Source: Bradyrhizobium commune
GTDB taxonomy: Bacteria > Pseudomonadota > Alphaproteobacteria > Rhizobiales > Xanthobacteraceae
Length of the DNA: 64,000 nt
Reading direction: 5' to 3'
Assembly: GCF_015624505.1 (NCBI RefSeq)
Contig: NZ_CP061379.1
Location: 434,001 to 498,000 of the forward strand
The notes under the pieces were generated by a model. That model was not told where the DNA came from, did not search any database, and saw nothing but the letters and a program-made list of their open reading frames with translations. Every line of letters starts with the position of its first letter. Within the stretch, counting starts at the first letter, position 1. Below are positions 36,091-44,457 of this stretch, piece by piece. Made by a program: the position numbers and the translations under genes.

Positions 36091-37308
36091 TCACTCCCGC
36101 CCCATCACCGTCCGCGTCTGCGCGCTCTTGGCAAATTTCTTCAGCGGCATCGGCTTGCCGAACAGATAGCCCTGCACCAGGTCGAAGCCGAGCTCGCTGA
36201 CGGCAACCAGGTCGGCGCGGCTCTCGATGCCTTCGGCCACGGTGCGCGCGCCATAGCCTTGCGCCAGTTCGACGATGTGGCGGCACACCGTCCGCTTCAG
36301 GCGGTCATTGCCGCAGCCGGTGACGAATTGCCGGCCGGCCTTCAGCTTGATGAAGGGAATGTTGTCCAGGCCCATCAGCTCCGGCCAGTTGGCGCCGAGA
36401 TTGTCGATCGACAGGCCGATATTGTGGAAGCGCATCTCGCGCGCGATCTCGGTGAGGAAGTCGAGGTCGTGGATCGCCTCTTCGCTGGCAATCTCGATCG
36501 TCAGCCCGCCGAAGGCCGGATGCGTCGGCACGCGGCGGCAGAGATCGCGCACGGCCTGCGGTTCCCGGAGATAGAGCGCGGGAAGGTTGATCGACAGATC
36601 GACCGCGCTTTGCCGCTCCAGCAGATAGTGCCAGTCCTGCACGGCGCGCTCGATCACGAACTCGGACAGATCGCGGAAATGCGGATCCTGTGCGTCCGGA
36701 ATGAAATAAGCCGGTGGCACCACGCCCCAGGTCGGGTGCCGCATCCGCACCAGTGCCTCGGCGCCGCAGCGGACCAGCGAGCGCGCGTCGATCTTCGGCT
36801 GATACCAGAGCTCGAGCCAGCCCGCATGCAGGGCTTCGCCGACATGCACCGCCGGGCTCGGCACCGGCTCGTCCGGCAGCAGCATCGCGACGCGCTCGCG
36901 CAGCGTCTCGGCGGCAAAGGGCGTAGTCAGCGGCGGCAGCATCGCCAGCCCGTATTCCTCGCCGACCTGCTGCACCGCCTTGACGATGATCGACTCGCGG
37001 GCGCCGACGGCGAGCACCTTGCCGTCAAAGGCCTCGCGCACCAGAATCTCCAAAAAATGCCCGGGCTCGATGCCGTCGGCGGCGATGCCGAGCAGGATCA
37101 GGTCCGGCAGTTCGCTGGCGAGCATGGCTTGCAGCTCGTCCGCGCCGGCGCATTCAGAGGTGACGAAGCCGAGATCCTCGAGCACCTCGCTCATGAACGC
37201 GCGCAGATGGCGCTTGCCGTCGGCCACGCAGGCGCGCGGCATCATCTTCCGCCGACCGAAGGTTCTTGGCCTTCGTCCGGCGAGCTCACCAATCCCATCG
37301 TCCATCAC
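36091..37308 (-). CDS. Degenerate receiver-EAL domain protein
   Basis: The 405-residue protein has an N-terminal receiver-like domain (about 24-145) in which the phospho-acceptor Asp appears replaced by Gly74 (LILLGIAADG). An EAL domain follows (about 155-390). EAL-type residues present are E184-A-L186, Asn241, Glu272, Lys321, Glu359 and Gln379. The metal-binding DDFG motif reads IDNLG (302-305), with Asn303 for the second Asp. It may bind c-di-GMP without hydrolysing it. It is convergent with the EamA gene (4 bases apart). Confidence 0.85.
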   Translation of the reverse strand: MMDDGIGELAGRRPRTFGRRKMMPRACVADGKRHLRAFMSEVLEDLGFVTSECAGADELQAMLASELPDLILLGIAADGIEPGHFLEILVREAFDGKVLAVGARESIIVKAVQQVGEEYGLAMLPPLTTPFAAETLRERVAMLLPDEPVPSPAVHVGEALHAGWLELWYQPKIDARSLVRCGAEALVRMRHPTWGVVPPAYFIPDAQDPHFRDLSEFVIERAVQDWHYLLERQSAVDLSINLPALYLREPQAVRDLCRRVPTHPAFGGLTIEIASEEAIHDLDFLTEIAREMRFHNIGLSIDNLGANWPELMGLDNIPFIKLKAGRQFVTGCGNDRLKRTVCRHIVELAQGYGARTVAEGIESRADLVAVSELGFDLVQGYLFGKPMPLKKFAKSAQTRTVMGRE

Positions 37309-37590
37309 AAGCCACTCCCGTTCCGTGACGGTGTGTTAGCGAGGCGAGGGGATTCAAATATGGAGAGCTTCAGCGCGAATGTTGAATTGTCCGGGTAACG
37401 TTAAAGCCGCCATCACGTGTAAAATTGTCCGGATTGTCTTCGCGAAGTTTTTACGTCTGCCCGCCTCTCGCGCGGAGAAGCGCGGCAATGGCACGAGATC
37501 TCTGCAAGGTGCCTCGTTCACATGCACGTCGATGCTGTCCTGCAATTGGACGAAGCCGCGCGCGCTTCGCCCAATTCAATAATTCAGGCC

Positions 37591-38016
37591 TCATTTGCTC
37601 GTGGCTTTCTCGTGCTCGGCCATGCCGACCGCCTTGTAGTCATAGGTCGGATAGAACTCGGTGCGATACGGTCCCCATGCCGTGTCTTCGATGATGCGGT
37701 TGACCTCGCGCAGCCGCGATGCCGGCAGGCGCAGCGTGATCACCTGGCCGATGCCCATCACCACATACCAGCTCACGACCTCCACGCCCGCCGGCGGGAA
37801 CGCCTTGCGGAAGCTCTGCCTGTCGAGCTGCGCATTCAGCTCGCCGAGCGGGCGCGACTGATCATGCTTGAAGAAGACGGTGAGCAGCATGGCATTGTCC
37901 GCGGTCGGAGCGGCACTCCCTGGCAGCGGCGCGGTCTGCGCCATCGTCGTCGAGGTGAGCGCGCCCGCGCCCACCAGCCAAGCAACCATCGTCAATGTCG
38001 GCCGGATCGATTTCAT
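37591..38016 (-). CDS. Exported protein of unknown function
   Basis: The 141-residue protein has a clear signal peptide (MKSIRPTLTMVAWLVGAGALTS is its start, with cleavage near TMAQTA). The mature part begins with a Pro/Ala-rich stretch and then LLTVFFKHDQSRPLGELNAQ, VEVVSWYVVMGIGQVITLRLP and WGPYRTEFYPTYDY. I do not recognise a family with known function. It has ordinary high GC and codon use and looks like a real periplasmic protein. Confidence 0.75.
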   Translation of the reverse strand: MKSIRPTLTMVAWLVGAGALTSTTMAQTAPLPGSAAPTADNAMLLTVFFKHDQSRPLGELNAQLDRQSFRKAFPPAGVEVVSWYVVMGIGQVITLRLPASRLREVNRIIEDTAWGPYRTEFYPTYDYKAVGMAEHEKATSK

Positions 38017-38353
38017 CGCCTATGTCCTTCCATCGCAGCATGCGATGGACCTGAGCATAGGAGCGCGGCCGCCGGTCCACGAACTCATTTTCGCGCGATG
38101 CGCGCATGTTCGTCCTTCGCGCGTGACAGTTATGCGACAACTCGCCCGGATCATGAGCGGGCGATTGTGAAGCAGCTCACATGCGCATTGCCGCCGCTGC
38201 GCTATTGGTTCGCGCAGCCGGTGGTGGGCTGTCGGGAATTGCAGCTATGACGACGCGGCGAATGATCTATTGGTGGTTCAGATTTGTACTGTCAGGGCGA
38301 TTTCTCGATCGCTTCCTGAGCCTGCCGCGCGAGCCGCAATAGCGGTGAGGGAA
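38017..38353. other. Gene-free stretch between two minus-strand genes
   Basis: About 340 bases. Open frames here are short and antisense-like. I see no RNA gene or convincing repeat; the promoter of the exported protein gene should lie next to 38016. Confidence 0.5.
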
Positions 38354-39517
38354 TTAGGTCGCCCCGATCAATTTGCGAAACGCCGCCGCGCTGTCCTGCA
38401 CCACGTCGCGGCCCTTCCAGGCCAGATAGCTCAGCTTGCCGCCCAGCGTGTCGTGACTGCGCAGCCGGCGCGAGCCGAGAATATGACCGACATTGGAGGG
38501 GAAGCGGCTGACCTCGGCCGACACCAACGCCGCGATCGCGTCCATCAATTGCTGAAGCCGGACGCCCCATTCGCATTGCTCGATGCCGTCGATGCGGACC
38601 TTGAGCGCATATTCGGTGTCGTAGATCTCGGTGAGCAGGTCGCGCGCGACCAGCACGCGGTTGTGGCGGAGCGCAACCCTGAGCGCGAGGCGCTTGTCGT
38701 CGAGCCGGTCGAGCACCATGGGAACGACGCAGGCATAGGGGGCGGTGGCGACATCGGCCGCGCTCTTGCTCGCGGCCGCCTTGGTGGCGAGGCGCACCAA
38801 TTGCCAGGACGTCTTCAGGCGCCTGGCCACCAGCGCCAGCGCAAAGGGCAACGCATCCGGGTGAGATTTCTTGAAGGCGTCGAGCTGCGCGGTGGTCTGG
38901 CCGACCTGGCCGTCGTCGAATTTCGCGATTTTCTCGGGCAGTTTCGCGTTGAACTTCGACAGCGCGTCGCCGGCGCGCAGCACATGCAGCATCTTCTTCA
39001 CGTCGTCGAAGGCGGTGCGCGAGGCGGTGTATTGCGCGAGCTTGCCGCGCGCGAACTCGGTGCTCTCCCCTGACGCGAGCGTGTTCTCGAGCACCTTGAC
39101 GACCTTGACCTGAAAGGTCGATGCGGTCTTCAGCACTTCCTTCGGATTGTTGGCTGCGACCTGGTCGTTGATCGCCTTGATGTAGTCGCGCGCCATGGTC
39201 GGCAGCAGGTCGCGGCAGATCCACTCCCAGATCGGGGTGAGCGTGTTGCGCGAGATCCGGCCCGCATTGGCGTGCTCGGGCGCGCCGTCGATCAGGAGCA
39301 GCTCGAGCGGTGCGAAGAAATAGCGCGAAGGGCTGGTGGCGCGCGCCTGGGTCGATCCGTCCTTGCGGAATTCAGCGCGCAGCTTGGCCTGAATGCTGGC
39401 CGTGCCCGGCATGTCGATGCCGCACAATTCCAGCCGCTCGAGCTCGCTCAGCAGGCAGCTGCGCGACAGCGGCGTCAGCTTCTGCAAGAACTCGGTTAGC
39501 TGATCGATCTCGTCCAT
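38354..39517 (-). CDS. Conserved hypothetical cytoplasmic protein
   Basis: The 387-residue, mostly alpha-helical protein has no membrane segment or signal peptide. Its visible features are DEIDQLTEFLQKLTPLSR at the N-terminus, a helical centre (VLKTASTFQVKVVKVLENTL) and a C-terminus ending LAWKGRDVVQDSAAAFRKL. I do not recognise the family. I chose the ATG at 39517, three codons inside the open frame, with GGAAGA upstream. It is divergent from the LuxR gene across a 340-base control region. Confidence 0.75.
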   Translation of the reverse strand: MDEIDQLTEFLQKLTPLSRSCLLSELERLELCGIDMPGTASIQAKLRAEFRKDGSTQARATSPSRYFFAPLELLLIDGAPEHANAGRISRNTLTPIWEWICRDLLPTMARDYIKAINDQVAANNPKEVLKTASTFQVKVVKVLENTLASGESTEFARGKLAQYTASRTAFDDVKKMLHVLRAGDALSKFNAKLPEKIAKFDDGQVGQTTAQLDAFKKSHPDALPFALALVARRLKTSWQLVRLATKAAASKSAADVATAPYACVVPMVLDRLDDKRLALRVALRHNRVLVARDLLTEIYDTEYALKVRIDGIEQCEWGVRLQQLMDAIAALVSAEVSRFPSNVGHILGSRRLRSHDTLGGKLSYLAWKGRDVVQDSAAAFRKLIGAT

Positions 39518-39857
39518 GGCACGCAATCTTCCGCAACGATTCCAGCAGGCCTACCGGCCCAATGCATGGAGGCATTTGCGCGCTCTCAATTGTGACCTAG
39601 AGAAGCAAGTCGCCGTTAATTTATCCGTAAAATGCGGGGGCGGCGGACCCGGATGCGGCGACGATCGTTAAACGGGCTTTTGCCCGACTGCCTGCGAATT
39701 GGGCGGATTTATCAACCCTTGCGCGGTCAGGGATGCCTCCACGCAAGCATAAATTGTGCCGATGTCGAGATTTTATCACAGAACTGACAAAATTACCGTA
39801 GTCATACGGAGCAAAAAGTTAACCACAGATCGCCCCTGGTTCCGCTAAACGAGTCAC
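39518..39857. promoter_or_regulatory. Divergent control region upstream of the LuxR-type gene
   Basis: Gene-free and more AT-rich than its surroundings, especially 39740-39830. It contains a near match to a CtrA-type site (TTAA-N7-GTAA, 39616-39630) and a small hairpin CGGGC-TTTT-GCCCG (39673-39686). CtrA control is only a suggestion, because one position deviates from TTAA-N7-TTAA. Confidence 0.35.
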
Positions 39858-40481
39858 ATGGGGTCACAGAACGATACGGCCACTGATTCGCGGCCGTCGG
39901 AATGGTACGAAGCCGGCGCTTCTCCGCATGAAGAGCTCGATTTCGTCCGGCTCAATGCCGCCCGCGCCAAGGCCGCCGACGAGATGGCCGCCGCTATCGC
40001 CCGCGAGCTCAACGGCCCCCTGACCGCGCTGCTGCTCTACATGGGCGAGATCAAGCATCACAGCGACCAACTCGCGCCGGGCTCGAGCGACCGGGCTTAT
40101 TTGCAGCGGGTGGTGGAGAATGCGCTGGCGCAGACCGAGCGTGTCTGCGGCCTGGTCAAGCAGCTCGCCGGTCCTCACAACGGCGGTCTGCCTGCGCCGC
40201 CGACGGCCGAGGATGCCGAGTTGAAGTCGGGCCGCGCACTTCAGACGCCGCGCGCGGTGAGCCCGGAATTGTCGAGCCTGTCGGGCCAGAAGCGGTTGAC
40301 CAAGCGCGAGCGCGAGGTGTTGCGGCTGATCAGCGAGGGCTATTCGAACAAGCAGGGCGCGTTGCGGATGCAGATCAGCCCGCGCACTTTCGAGAGCCAT
40401 CGTGCCGAGGCGATGCGGAAGCTCGGTGCGCGTAACACCGCTGACCTGGTTCGCGCGGCGCTGCTGCATTTGATCGATTGA
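39858..40481 (+). CDS. LuxR-type HTH protein with an N-terminal HisKA-like segment lacking the histidine
   Basis: The 207-residue protein has a C-terminal LuxR/FixJ HTH (LTKREREVLRLISEGYSNKQ; ISPRTFESHRAEAMRKLGARN). In place of a receiver, the N-terminal half (about 30-105) reads DEMAAAIARELNGPLTALLLYMGEI, which looks like the dimerisation/phosphotransfer helix of histidine kinases, but with Arg where the phospho-His would be (AREL for SHEL). It could dimerise with, or compete for, a kinase. A family-E palindrome follows 30 bases after the gene. Confidence 0.85.
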   Translation: MGSQNDTATDSRPSEWYEAGASPHEELDFVRLNAARAKAADEMAAAIARELNGPLTALLLYMGEIKHHSDQLAPGSSDRAYLQRVVENALAQTERVCGLVKQLAGPHNGGLPAPPTAEDAELKSGRALQTPRAVSPELSSLSGQKRLTKREREVLRLISEGYSNKQGALRMQISPRTFESHRAEAMRKLGARNTADLVRAALLHLID

Positions 40482-40511
40482 GGCTGACGTCTGGCGGCGG
40501 CGCGGTCGCGC

Positions 40512-40606
40512 CCAGAGCGTTTTCGCGAAGTGGATTCCGGTTCGCGTAAGGAAAACGGGTCAGACGAACCCCGTTCCGATGGAATCGGAACGGACTAGGC
40601 TCTAGA
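40512..40606. repeat. Dispersed palindromic element overlapping a gene end
   Basis: The core CCGTTCCGAT-GGA-ATCGGAACGG (40571-40593) is a perfect 10-bp hairpin. The flanks (AGAGCGTTTTCGCGAAG and GGCTCTAG) resemble, from memory, a repeat family common in Bradyrhizobium. It lies between the convergent LuxR gene and the 82-residue gene and contains the latter's stop codon. Confidence 0.7.
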
Positions 40607-40850
40607 AATAGTCCTCAGCGAAAGGGCGCACGCGCGAGGTCGGCCGCAGCATCTTCGGCTCTTCCTTCGGCACGTTCGGGATGATCGTGATAATCCAGCG
40701 CGGCGGGATGGTCGATTCCTGCTCCAGCACCGAGCGTACGAAACCCGTCACCGTCGACTCGCCCGCCTTCACCGTAGCCATCCGGCCGTTGAACTGTGCG
40801 ATGCGGAAGCGACGAACCTCTTTCTGGTCCGCAGTCTCATAGGTGAACAT
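40602..40850 (-). CDS. Small conserved protein of unknown function
   Basis: The 82-residue protein begins MFTYETADQKEVRRFRIAQF and continues with ESTVTGFVRSVLEQES and PRWIITIIPNVPKEE. Good codon use and GGAGGG upstream of the ATG support it as a gene. I do not recognise the family; no membrane segment is present. Its stop codon lies inside the adjacent palindromic repeat. Confidence 0.75.
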   Translation of the reverse strand: MFTYETADQKEVRRFRIAQFNGRMATVKAGESTVTGFVRSVLEQESTIPPRWIITIIPNVPKEEPKMLRPTSRVRPFAEDYF

Positions 40851-40949
40851 GGAAACCCTCCTGGTTTCCGGCGACTATCGCCACCTATGATTAGTCTTAT
40901 GTGAAAATCGTAAACCGTATAAGTACGGCGGAGTGGAAGTGGGATATGG

Positions 40950-41363
40950 TCAGCGCTGCGGGTCCTGCGCGCGCGCGGCAGTGAAAGCCGCATCCATCCG
41001 CGCCAGCAGATCGCAATATTCGGGCTCGCCAAGCGCGTTCACCGTTCTCTCCAACTGCTGCGCCAGCGACGCGAGCCGCAGATAGCCGAACGTCCTGGCA
41101 GCGCTCTTGAGCGAATGCGCTTCGCGCCCGATCCTGGCACGGTGCTCGCCGAGCGCGAGCGCGCCGAACAGCTCGAGCCGCGCGCAGGTTTCGCTCCAGA
41201 ACACGGCGCGGACCTCGCCGGCGCCGTCCTCGCCGATCTCGCGCACGAGCACGTCGAACGCGCCAGGCTCGCGCAGCTGTTCAGGCTCGCGCAGCGGTTC
41301 AGGCTCGCGCGTCGGGTCGGTCTCGAGCGCGTTCGGCGCGGTCGCGAAAGTGGCTTCAAACAT
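40950..41363 (-). CDS. Hpt (histidine phosphotransfer) domain protein
   Basis: The 137-residue protein carries an Hpt domain (about 40-130) with the phospho-accepting His in REAHSLKSAARTFGYLRLASL. The N-terminal 35 residues contain a repetitive TREPEPLREPEQLREPG stretch encoded by three 18-bp tandem units. It should relay phosphate between a hybrid kinase and a response regulator. The two hybrid kinases at 51-57 kb end in receivers and are candidate partners (inference). Confidence 0.88.
   Translation of the reverse strand: MFEATFATAPNALETDPTREPEPLREPEQLREPGAFDVLVREIGEDGAGEVRAVFWSETCARLELFGALALGEHRARIGREAHSLKSAARTFGYLRLASLAQQLERTVNALGEPEYCDLLARMDAAFTAARAQDPQR
41265..41318. repeat. Three tandem 18-bp units inside the Hpt gene
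   Basis: Units 41265-41282, 41283-41300 and 41301-41318 all begin AGGCTCGCGC; the first two differ at one position and the third is more diverged. They encode the Arg-Glu-Pro-Glu repeats of the Hpt protein. In-frame length variation between strains is likely. Confidence 0.9.
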
Positions 41364-41531
41364 CGCTCTGTCCCGGTCCCCATTGTGCGTATCGCGCGTC
41401 GTGCCGCGCGAGGCATCGGATATCTAACCCATTCCGATTGCGGTTCCGGTAGCGAGACAAGCGGCCTTTGCAGGCGGCCGTAAGCGATTGGTTTACCATG
41501 TGCCGCTCCGCGCAAGCGCGTTGGCCCGTCG

Positions 41532-42236
41532 TCAGGACCCGAGCAGCCTGTCGTATTGGCCCTTGACCGTGGCGTAGCATTCGCACGCGGTCTGGCGCAG
41601 TCCGTCCAGGTTGAGGATCTGGATGTGCCCACGGCTGTAATGGATGAAATTGGCCTGCTGCAACGTATTGGCGACCAGGGAGACGCTGTTGCGCCGTGCC
41701 CCGATCATCTGCGCCATGGCCTCCTGGGTCAGCAGCAGCCGGTAGTCGCCCGACAGATCATGGGTGTGCAACAGGCAACGCGACAGTCGCGATTCCACCG
41801 GATGGGCCGCGTTGCAGCCAGCGGTCTGCTGCACCTGCGCGTAGACCGCCAGTCCGTGGCGCGTCAGCAGCGTCCGCAGCGTCGTGCTCTGATCGGCGGC
41901 CATGCGCAGCCGATCGAGGTCCATCACCGAGGCGACGCCGGGGACCAGCACCACCGCCGTGTTCAGAGCGCACGCATCGCCCATGGTCGAGAGCGTTCCA
42001 AGCAGGCTGTCGCGGCCGATCATGGCGACTTGTACATGCTCGCCCTTGGCGAGCTTCACGACCAGCGAGATCACGCCGCGGTGAGGGAAATAGGCGCGCT
42101 TCAGCGTCTCACCGGTCTCCACCAGCACCGCGTCATGCGGCAGATCGACCGTACGCAGATATGCACGGATCAGTTCATAGTCGTCGGCCGACAGTGCCGA
42201 CAGGAAACCGTTGGATGGGCGCACCATCGTTTCCAA
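41532..42236 (-). CDS. Crp/Fnr-family transcriptional regulator (first of two)
   Basis: The 234-residue protein has an N-terminal cyclic-nucleotide-binding-like domain (VLVETGETLKRAYFPHRGVISLVV; VQVAMIGRDSLLGTL) and a C-terminal winged helix (LTQEAMAQMIGARRNSVSLVANTLQQ). There is no Fnr-type cysteine cluster. It is paralogous to the next gene upstream. An in-frame ATG three codons later is also possible as the start. Confidence 0.9.
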   Translation of the reverse strand: METMVRPSNGFLSALSADDYELIRAYLRTVDLPHDAVLVETGETLKRAYFPHRGVISLVVKLAKGEHVQVAMIGRDSLLGTLSTMGDACALNTAVVLVPGVASVMDLDRLRMAADQSTTLRTLLTRHGLAVYAQVQQTAGCNAAHPVESRLSRCLLHTHDLSGDYRLLLTQEAMAQMIGARRNSVSLVANTLQQANFIHYSRGHIQILNLDGLRQTACECYATVKGQYDRLLGS

Positions 42237-42426
42237 GACTGCCTCCCGTCTCCTCGACCGGGGAACCGCTTACGGCGAGTTCGCTCCAGCACGGGAAAAT
42301 TCTCTCATGTTCACGTCGGGATATATTGGCAATTGGTACATTGTTCACTGCCGGAGGTTCGGCGATCAGTTGATACCGGCTTGTGTGCGCGTCGGCATGC
42401 AGCCGCTGGCTTCGGCGCTGGCGTCA

Positions 42427-43164
42427 TCACCAGGCCTCGAACAGACGCTCGTGGTGGGCCTTTACGGCGGCGTAACAGTCGCAGGACGTTATCTCCAGGG
42501 CGCGCAAATTGGTGATGTCGATCTGGCCGCGGCCGTAGCAAATGATGCCGGCGCGTTGCAACGCATGCGCGACGAGCGAAATGGCGTTGCGCCGCACGCC
42601 CATCATCTGGGCCAGAACCTCTTGGGTGAGCGGAAGGAGGTCGCTGTCGGAGAGGTCCCGGGCACGCAAGAGCCAGCGCGCCAGTCGTGCTTCGACCGGG
42701 TGCAGGGTATTGCAGAGCAGCGATTGCTGCGCATGTGCGAGCAGGGCTTGCTCATGTCGGATCATCAAGGTGCGGAACGTCGCGCTCGCGGCAGCGATGG
42801 CCCGGAAAGCCGCAATTTCAAGGGCAGAAGCCCTTCCCGGGAACAGCACGACGGCGTCCGCCGGCGCGATTCCGTCGGCGAGCGCAGCGCCGCCGCCGAC
42901 GACACTGTCGCGGCCCAGCATCGCGACCTCGATCGTCTGCCCTTCGGAGAGGCCCACAATGATCGACACGGTTCCACCATGTGGAAAGTAGACATGTCGC
43001 TGCGCCAGGCCTGCCTCACCCAAGACAGTCCCTCTGACCATTTCAATCGTGACGAGGTGGGAGCGCAGCAGATCGAGATCGCTCGCGTCGAGCATTTGCA
43101 GCAACTGATTGGATGGAGGGGCGCTCGCGGTCATGCAGGATCGATCCAGCGCGTTCGTCGGCAT
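42427..43164 (-). CDS. Crp/Fnr-family transcriptional regulator (second of two)
   Basis: The 245-residue protein is a paralogue of the downstream gene, sharing QRHVYFPHGGTVSIIVGL, IEVAMLGRDSVVGG and the HTH LTQEVLAQMMGVRRNAISLV. Several starts are possible (M1, or M11 in SCMTASAPPSNQ). No Fnr cysteines are present, so the signal is not an iron-sulfur cluster of the Fnr type. About 190 bases separate the two genes, enough for a separate promoter. Confidence 0.9.
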   Translation of the reverse strand: MPTNALDRSCMTASAPPSNQLLQMLDASDLDLLRSHLVTIEMVRGTVLGEAGLAQRHVYFPHGGTVSIIVGLSEGQTIEVAMLGRDSVVGGGAALADGIAPADAVVLFPGRASALEIAAFRAIAAASATFRTLMIRHEQALLAHAQQSLLCNTLHPVEARLARWLLRARDLSDSDLLPLTQEVLAQMMGVRRNAISLVAHALQRAGIICYGRGQIDITNLRALEITSCDCYAAVKAHHERLFEAW

Positions 43165-43586
43165 GGTGCCCTCGTTATCCAGTTGCGCGGTAATCCAAAA
43201 CTACCTCAGTAGTTGTGTTGCTGTCCATATACCCGTTGGGGGGCAGACAGCTTGTCGCATTTGCGGCGGAAATAAGAAACTGCGCGCACTGATTCGCGCA
43301 CACCGCGGGCGAGCCGGGCTCGATCGTTGATCGGGAAAAAGAGGCAAGGGGGCCTTGATGAGCTGGAAGCGCGCAGTCGACGGCAGCGATTGGCCCCGCA
43401 GCTCCATCGGACGCCGGCCGATCAGAGCCGCCTTGCTCGTCCACCAATTGATTTCAGCCGTCAGCGATTGCTTTGAGCCATTGCGCCGAGTGGCCGTGGA
43501 TTTTGCATCTATCCGGTCCGTCGTCGGCTTCAGGACGACCGCGCGCGCGGCCGTCACCATTTCGATCCAAGCCAGAGGAGAAAGGC
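43165..43586. other. Control region upstream of the Crp-like and response-regulator genes
   Basis: About 420 bases with no well-supported gene. A minus-strand open frame covers it but lacks protein-like composition. A weak plus-strand candidate at 43358-43609 is listed separately. No recognisable operator stands out. Confidence 0.4.
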
Positions 43587-43609
43587 GTGCCCCACGGTTC
43601 AATTATTGA
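43358..43609 (+). CDS. Doubtful small ORF
   Basis: An 83-codon frame with AAGGGGGCC just upstream of the ATG. It overlaps the start of the response-regulator gene by 23 bases. The product (MSWKRAVDGSDWPRSSIG...) has no recognised motif and may be spurious; it is listed because of the good ribosome-binding site. Confidence 0.2.
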   Translation: MSWKRAVDGSDWPRSSIGRRPIRAALLVHQLISAVSDCFEPLRRVAVDFASIRSVVGFRTTARAAVTISIQARGERRAPRFNY

Positions 43610-44054
43610 ATCGCCGAAGCGGGAAACTCAAACGGGGACAGAAAGTCTGCGCCATATTCTCGTTGTCGACGACGACCCGATGGTGTGCCTGGCCATCGAG
43701 CTCTGTCTCCAGCGGAGCAATTTTAGGGTGACGATCGCCGAAGGAGGAGAAGCAGGACTTCGCGCGCTCGAACACGAACAGATCGATCTGATGATCATCG
43801 ACATCTTCATGCCGCATATGCGCGGCTTCGAATCGATCCGGATCTTCCATGAGTGCGCGCCCGCCATTCCGTTGATCGCGATGTCCGGCTACGCCTTCGC
43901 AAATCTGAACTCGCCCGCGCCCGATTTCCTGCGGATGGCGCTGGAGCTCGGCGCGGCGCGCTGTCTGCGCAAGCCGTTCACGCCGGACGCGTTGCTCGCC
44001 GCGATCAGGGATTGTCTTGCGGAGCACCGTGCGGCCGCTGTGCACTTGGGTTAG
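43587..44054 (+). CDS. Single-domain response regulator with an extended loop
   Basis: The 155-residue receiver has the acidic pocket HILVVDDDP, the phospho-Asp in LMIIDIFMP, Ser in IAMSG and Lys in CLRKPF. Between the Ser and Lys the loop is unusually long (YAFANLNSPAPDFLRMALELGA), as in the regulator at 57440. I chose GTG 43587 because GAGGAG lies upstream. No output domain is present. Confidence 0.9.
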   Translation: MPHGSIIESPKRETQTGTESLRHILVVDDDPMVCLAIELCLQRSNFRVTIAEGGEAGLRALEHEQIDLMIIDIFMPHMRGFESIRIFHECAPAIPLIAMSGYAFANLNSPAPDFLRMALELGAARCLRKPFTPDALLAAIRDCLAEHRAAAVHLG

Positions 44055-44457
44055 CGCGGCGTCCATCGCAGCGGCCCTGAAGTAAGCGTCCGTTTACCGC
44101 AAGTGCGGCTCCTGCGGATTTCAGCCGCAGACCACCGAGCGGTCTCCCGCCCGATTCCGATTGCGAGTGATTTGATTCAATTCGCGCGGCCCGTGCATAT
44201 CATCCCTCGCGGGCTGGATTTTTTTGCGGGTGTCGCGACGCCATTATCGGCGCGTTTACCTGTTGCATCCGCCACATCAGCCATGGCGCAGCCTTTGCCG
44301 AAAAACGTCGGCGCATGCAGTCGAAACGCAAACTTCTCTTCAATATCCGTATTAGCACGGAGGCTGAAATTAACGGGACTGTGAAATGGGTTGTCTAACG
44401 ATCTAGGAGCGGGCTTCCGTCGATTTCATCGAAGTCCAGATCAGTAAGGCGTTCTCC
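44055..44457. promoter_or_regulatory. Control region of the chemotaxis operon
   Basis: About 400 bases between the response regulator and cheA, without a supported gene. It is AT-richer near 44310-44400. The cheA promoter must be here or near the end, but I cannot define it. Confidence 0.4.

Noticed and set aside
43201..43602. 133-codon minus-strand frame as a gene
   Set aside because: No ribosome-binding site, no motif, and its composition resembles non-coding DNA.
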